Positions 6,720 to 8,942 of a DNA stretch of 8,942 nucleotides are shown here, one piece after another. Under the pieces are notes generated by a model. The model had not been told where the DNA came from, did no database searches, and saw only the letters and a list, made by a program, of their open reading frames with translations. The DNA lies in contig QHYO01000569.1 of the NCBI GenBank assembly GCA_003224135.1, forward strand, positions 1 through 8,942, written 5' to 3'. A program made the translations under genes and the position numbers. Origin of the DNA: Acidobacteriota bacterium. GTDB lineage: Bacteria; Acidobacteriota; Terriglobia; Acidiferrales; UBA7541. Positions within the stretch are counted from its first letter, which is position 1, and every line of letters starts with the position of its first letter.

Positions 6720-7178
6720 TTACTTTTGGGAGAGGCGGCGCAGCAGCCGGATTTGTCCAGCATGATACACGTCGTGAAACGCCACGCCCCAGAGCATACG
6801 CAGCACTTTCCTCGTCACTGGCTTTGCTAATGCAGTCTTGACGGCATCGCGCAAAGCTTCGTGTTCCTGCCGCAGAATTGCTTTGTCTGCCTGCCACGCG
6901 GATTTATTCACCTTCCCTGCCTCCGGCCTTCGAAAAAAGTTGCTTCCCTGCAACACGAATGAGCCGCGTTTCCCGCCCTCTAAGCGGCGCCGAACGGTGT
7001 ACTTCCAATAGGCTGCATGCAGCGCTTCTTCCCAGATATTGTGGCGATTCGGTGCGGGCCGCCACGCAGCCTGCTTGGCGGTAACTCCCTTCATCGATTG
7101 CCAGAGGTTCGGGCCATGCCAGGTCTTGCGTTCAAAGGCCTCCTCGAAGAGATCAAGAATCACGGAATCAGCATTCAT
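6720..7178 (-). CDS. DinB-superfamily four-helix-bundle protein
   Basis: 152 residues. The pattern is that of DinB/YfiT-like proteins: an N-terminal helix with a FEEAF...WHGPNLW segment, a histidine in the second helix (H54 in NIWEEALHAAYWKY), and a C-terminal helix with H135 and H139 in FHDVYHAGQIRLLRR. These three histidines are the usual metal-binding triad of the superfamily. Members include DNA-damage-induced proteins and bacillithiol/mycothiol-dependent S-transferases; the actual reaction here is unknown. It is cytoplasmic. The ATG at 7178 is preceded by GGGGGA with 5-base spacing. It is divergent from the envelope-protein/cytochrome pair, so the two promoters share the 168-bp spacer. 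Confidence 0.85.
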   Translation of the reverse strand: MNADSVILDLFEEAFERKTWHGPNLWQSMKGVTAKQAAWRPAPNRHNIWEEALHAAYWKYTVRRRLEGGKRGSFVLQGSNFFRRPEAGKVNKSAWQADKAILRQEHEALRDAVKTALAKPVTRKVLRMLWGVAFHDVYHAGQIRLLRRLSQK

Positions 7179-7287
7179 GGCTATCCCCCGAAACCATCTG
7201 GAAGCAAGCTTCGCGCGGGTCGCGCGGCAGAGTCAAACATGGGCACTGGTGGCGAGGGGAATTTTATATGCAAACGTCTTGCAACTG

Positions 7288-7312
7288 ATATAGGACTAAG
7301 CTAGTCTGATAT
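7288..7312. promoter_or_regulatory. Rrf2/IscR type 1-like operator
   Basis: The sequence reads ATA-TAG-GACT-AAGCT-AGTC-TGA-TAT. The known E. coli type 1 IscR consensus is ATA-SYY-GACT-RWWWY-AGTC-RRS-TAT, the site bound by [2Fe-2S]-IscR. All the core symmetric triplets and tetramers (ATA, GACT, AGTC, TAT) match with exact spacing, as do three of five centre positions. The flanking G7287 and C7313 extend the symmetry to 27 bp. It is 35 bp upstream of the TTG start, overlapping the likely promoter, as expected for a repressor site. Which Rrf2 protein binds is unknown; no Rrf2 gene is in the window. Confidence 0.65.
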
Positions 7313-7334
7313 CTCGTTGTTGCAAATCACTTGC

Positions 7335-7340
7335 AAGGAG
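7335..7340 (+). promoter_or_regulatory. Strong ribosome binding site for a TTG start
   Basis: AAGGAG, 6 bases before TTG at 7347. It decides the start: the frame stays open to another TTG at 7317, but that one lies next to the operator and has no Shine-Dalgarno, and only the 7347 start puts the basic residues at the head of a clean signal peptide. Confidence 0.85.
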
Positions 7341-7346
7341 ACTCCT

Positions 7347-8234
7347 TTGATCCGTTTGCGCCTGGCCCTGGTCGCCGTGGCATTCGCGTTACTTTCCCCG
7401 GTTTTTTCACTGCCTCTGGCGGCCCAGGAAAATCCGTACTTTGTCACCTACGATCACAACCTTGAGGAGCCTGGAAACCTCGAAGTCGAATACTTCTCGA
7501 CGTTCGGCACACAACGCACTGGAAACGACTTTCATTCCTACTGGACTGAGCTCGAGTATGGAGCAACGGCCTGGTGGACCACCGAATTCTATTTGAACGC
7601 TCAGACAACATTTCATGACAGCACGGCTTATTCCGGGTTCAAGTGGGAGAACCGCTTTCGGCCTCTGAAACACGAGCACTGGATCAACCCGGTCTTGTAC
7701 GTTGAATACGAAGACATAAACGGCACCGACAAGACGCTCAAGGAAGTGGTCGGCCACGACGTCGAGTCGGACTATCTGACCTCAAATGCGGAAGCGCGCC
7801 AAGAGCATAAACGCGAAGTGGAGCTGAAGCTGATCCTTTCCAGTAACACGAAGGGCTGGAATTTTTCTGAGAACATTATCGCGGAAAAAAATCTGTCCAA
7901 CGAGCCATGGGAGTTCGGTTACGCTCTCGGCGCCAGCCGCCCACTCTCGTTGAAAGCCTCCGCGAGGCGATGCACTTTTTGCCGGCAGAATTTCACAGTC
8001 GGCGCCGAGATGTACGGTGGATTGGGAGACCGCTACAGTTTCGGCTTGAAAGATACGGCACATTATCTTGCACCGGTGGCTGCGTGGAACTTGCCGAGCG
8101 GGTGGACCTTGCGGCTTTCTCCCGGCTTTGGGCTGAACGACAATAGCCACGCGTTCCTGCTGCGGTGGGGCGTCTCGCGCGAAATTACCGGATTCGGCGA
8201 CATGGTGCGGCGAATGTTTGGAGGCCGCCCGTGA
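7347..8234 (+). CDS. Secreted envelope protein, probable outer-membrane beta-barrel
   Basis: 295 residues from TTG 7347. A signal peptide is clear (MIRLRLALVAVAFALLSPVF, likely cleaved after LAA at 24-26). The mature part is rich in aromatic residues and alternating-polarity stretches typical of beta-strands: NLEVEYFSTFG, YWTELEYGATAWWTTEFYLNAQ, WENRFRP, INPVLYVEYE, VELKLILSS, FSENIIAEKNL, WEFGYALGAS, NFTVGAEMYGGLG, GWTLRLSPGFGLN, FLLRWGVSREI. I count about ten or more such strands, suggesting a small outer-membrane barrel. A CxxC (C209, C212 in RRCTFCRQN) is unusual for a barrel; it lacks the following His, so it is not a heme site. I do not recognise a named family. Its stop overlaps the GTG of the cytochrome gene by 4 bp, so the two are coupled and probably act together in the envelope. 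Confidence 0.75.
   Translation: MIRLRLALVAVAFALLSPVFSLPLAAQENPYFVTYDHNLEEPGNLEVEYFSTFGTQRTGNDFHSYWTELEYGATAWWTTEFYLNAQTTFHDSTAYSGFKWENRFRPLKHEHWINPVLYVEYEDINGTDKTLKEVVGHDVESDYLTSNAEARQEHKREVELKLILSSNTKGWNFSENIIAEKNLSNEPWEFGYALGASRPLSLKASARRCTFCRQNFTVGAEMYGGLGDRYSFGLKDTAHYLAPVAAWNLPSGWTLRLSPGFGLNDNSHAFLLRWGVSREITGFGDMVRRMFGGRP
8220..8224 (+). promoter_or_regulatory. Ribosome binding site for the cytochrome gene
   Basis: GGAGG, 6 bases before GTG 8231, inside the last codons of the upstream gene. It supports GTG 8231 over the earlier ATG at 8165, which would put 22 charged residues ahead of the signal peptide. Confidence 0.8.
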
Positions 8235-8713
8235 AGCTGGCAGTGTCACTACTGATGGTCTCGGCAGTGCTGCTTTGCGCTTCGGTGGTGCTAGCAAACG
8301 GCCAGAACGCCGCGAAGGACAACAAAGCAAACGATGACAAATCGAAATACAACAAAAGCGCTGAGATCTTCGCCGAACTTGGGAAAGCTCCAGAGAAGGC
8401 ACGCAAGCGAATGAATCCTCTCGAAAATGATCCGGAGGCGATTGCTGCCGGCCGGTTGCTGTTTGAGGATCACTGCGCCGAATGCCATGGCGACAAAGCA
8501 GAGGGCGGAAAGAAAGGCCCGAACCTGCGTGCCCCGGAGGTGCAGAATGCCACGCCGGGCTCGCTGTTCTGGCTACTGACGAACGGAGTGGTGCGAAAAG
8601 GCATGCCGGTATGGTCGAAGTTGCCGGAGCCGCAGCGCTGGCAGTTGGTACGGTACCTAAAGTCGTTGCGTGTGGTGCAGCCTGTGCCGGCAGAGGCCGC
8701 AATCAAGCCGTGA
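8231..8713 (+). CDS. Monoheme c-type cytochrome (class I), secreted
   Basis: 160 residues from GTG 8231. The signal peptide is MKLAVSLLMVSAVLLCASVVLA; the Cys at 16 does not fit a lipobox, so a soluble or loosely bound periplasmic protein is expected. A charged, lysine-rich stretch (24-66) precedes the heme domain. Heme attachment is CAECH (C82, C85, H86 as axial ligand) in AAGRLLFEDHCAECHGDKA, and M125 in GVVRKGMPVW is the likely distal ligand. The helix RWQLVRYLKSL (136-146) is the usual C-terminal cytochrome c helix. It carries electrons in the periplasm; partner oxidase or reductase is not in the window. It is coupled by a 4-bp GTGA overlap to the upstream envelope protein and presumably shares its Rrf2-like operator. 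The AI-2E-type gene converges 4 bp past the stop. Confidence 0.92.
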   Translation: MKLAVSLLMVSAVLLCASVVLANGQNAAKDNKANDDKSKYNKSAEIFAELGKAPEKARKRMNPLENDPEAIAAGRLLFEDHCAECHGDKAEGGKKGPNLRAPEVQNATPGSLFWLLTNGVVRKGMPVWSKLPEPQRWQLVRYLKSLRVVQPVPAEAAIKP

Positions 8714-8717
8714 CGAG

Positions 8718-8942
8718 TTACGCGCTGAGCCAGCGGCCGATGGGTTTCCAGGATTCGGTGTGATCGCAGACCACGCGAAGTGTGGCGGTGATCGGAATTG
8801 CCAGCAGTAGTCCCATACCGCCCCACACCCAACCCCAGAACAGCAGCGAAACGGTAATTGCGACGGCGTTCAATCGCAAACGGCGTCCCACAAGTTGTGG
8901 CGCGATTAAATTTAACGCGAACACGTGAATACTGGTCAGCAC
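8718..8942 (-). CDS. AI-2E family transporter (PerM-like), C-terminal fragment
   Basis: The last 74 codons of a minus-strand gene that continues past the right edge. The peptide has FALNLIAPQLVGRRLRLNAVAI, then VSLLFWGWVWGGMGLLLAIPI and a cytoplasmic end TATLRVVCDHTESWKPIGRWLSA. The N..IAP...G..L.LN.V.. and LLFWGW.WG..G.LLA.P. patterns are the conserved final membrane segments of the AI-2E/PerM/TqsA family of inner-membrane proteins. Some members export AI-2 or act as ion antiporters; substrate cannot be told from this fragment. The GTG at the very edge is most likely an internal Val codon, not the start. Confidence 0.9.
   Translation of the reverse strand: MLTSIHVFALNLIAPQLVGRRLRLNAVAITVSLLFWGWVWGGMGLLLAIPITATLRVVCDHTESWKPIGRWLSA

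Larger units (their letters stand above)
7179..7346. promoter_or_regulatory. Divergent intergenic region with both promoters
   Basis: 168 bp between the dinB-like gene (leftward) and the envelope-protein gene (rightward). The right half carries the Rrf2-like operator (7288-7312), three TTGCAA hexamers (7279, 7320, 7331) and the ribosome site. Candidate rightward promoter elements overlap the operator: an extended -10 TG-A-TATAGG at 7286-7294, or TTGCAA (7279-7284) with TAGTCT (7302-7307) at 17-bp spacing. Neither is strong. For the leftward gene a TTGACT on the minus strand (7236-7231) lacks a good -10. Confidence 0.55.

Noticed and set aside
7782..8702. 306-codon open frame on the minus strand opposite the envelope protein and cytochrome genes
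   Set aside because: Its peptide is a low-complexity Pro/Ser/Arg/Ala mix with no family pattern, and the plus strand has two well-supported genes with Shine-Dalgarno sites and a CAECH heme motif.
8722..8736. Short inverted repeat CGCTG-AGC-CAGCG just after the cytochrome gene as a terminator
   Set aside because: It lies within the last codons of the AI-2E-like gene, has only a 5-bp stem and no T run.

Overview
The window looks like a GC-rich chromosomal segment from a soil-type bacterium, most likely of the phylum Acidobacteriota. The phylum is an inference, resting mainly on the style of the long TPR protein, a secreted GH27 glycosidase, a DUF899 protein, and a small cytochrome c paired with an unnamed envelope protein. 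No mobile element, CRISPR array, rRNA or tRNA was seen. Ten genes or gene fragments cover nearly all of it.

Layout. The left edge holds the 3' end of rnhB (RNase HII), followed 9 bp later by a secreted GH27 alpha-galactosidase-like enzyme. This faces a DUF899 thioredoxin-like gene on the minus strand. Next comes about 440 bp without a gene, containing small CCGCT-type hairpins. A large TPR scaffold protein follows. Its reading frame really begins near 2803 but is cut by an in-frame TAG at codon 18, so the intact ORF starts only at 2929. Behind it, on the same strand, are a small two-helix membrane protein and thiE, whose start overlaps the end of the small gene. thiE converges on a dinB-like gene on the minus strand.

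The right third holds the clearest regulatory signal. Between dinB and the next plus-strand gene there is a 25-bp near-palindrome with the layout ATA-N3-GACT-N5-AGTC-N3-TAT, the form of a type 1 IscR (Rrf2-family) operator. It lies just upstream of a translationally coupled pair: a signal-peptide-bearing probable beta-strand-rich envelope protein (TTG start behind AAGGAG) and a monoheme cytochrome c (GTG start, 4-bp overlap). The simplest reading is an envelope electron-transfer operon under an Fe-S or redox-sensing repressor. The window ends inside the 3' part of an AI-2E-family transporter on the minus strand.

Most noteworthy are the broken (or recoded) start of the TPR gene, the Rrf2-like operator in front of the cytochrome pair, and three repeated acidic-aromatic short motifs in the disordered linker of the TPR protein. 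None of the ten stop codons at gene ends here is TAG (five TGA, five TAA), so UAG readthrough cannot be excluded from this window alone, although a plain nonsense mutation or sequencing error is simpler.
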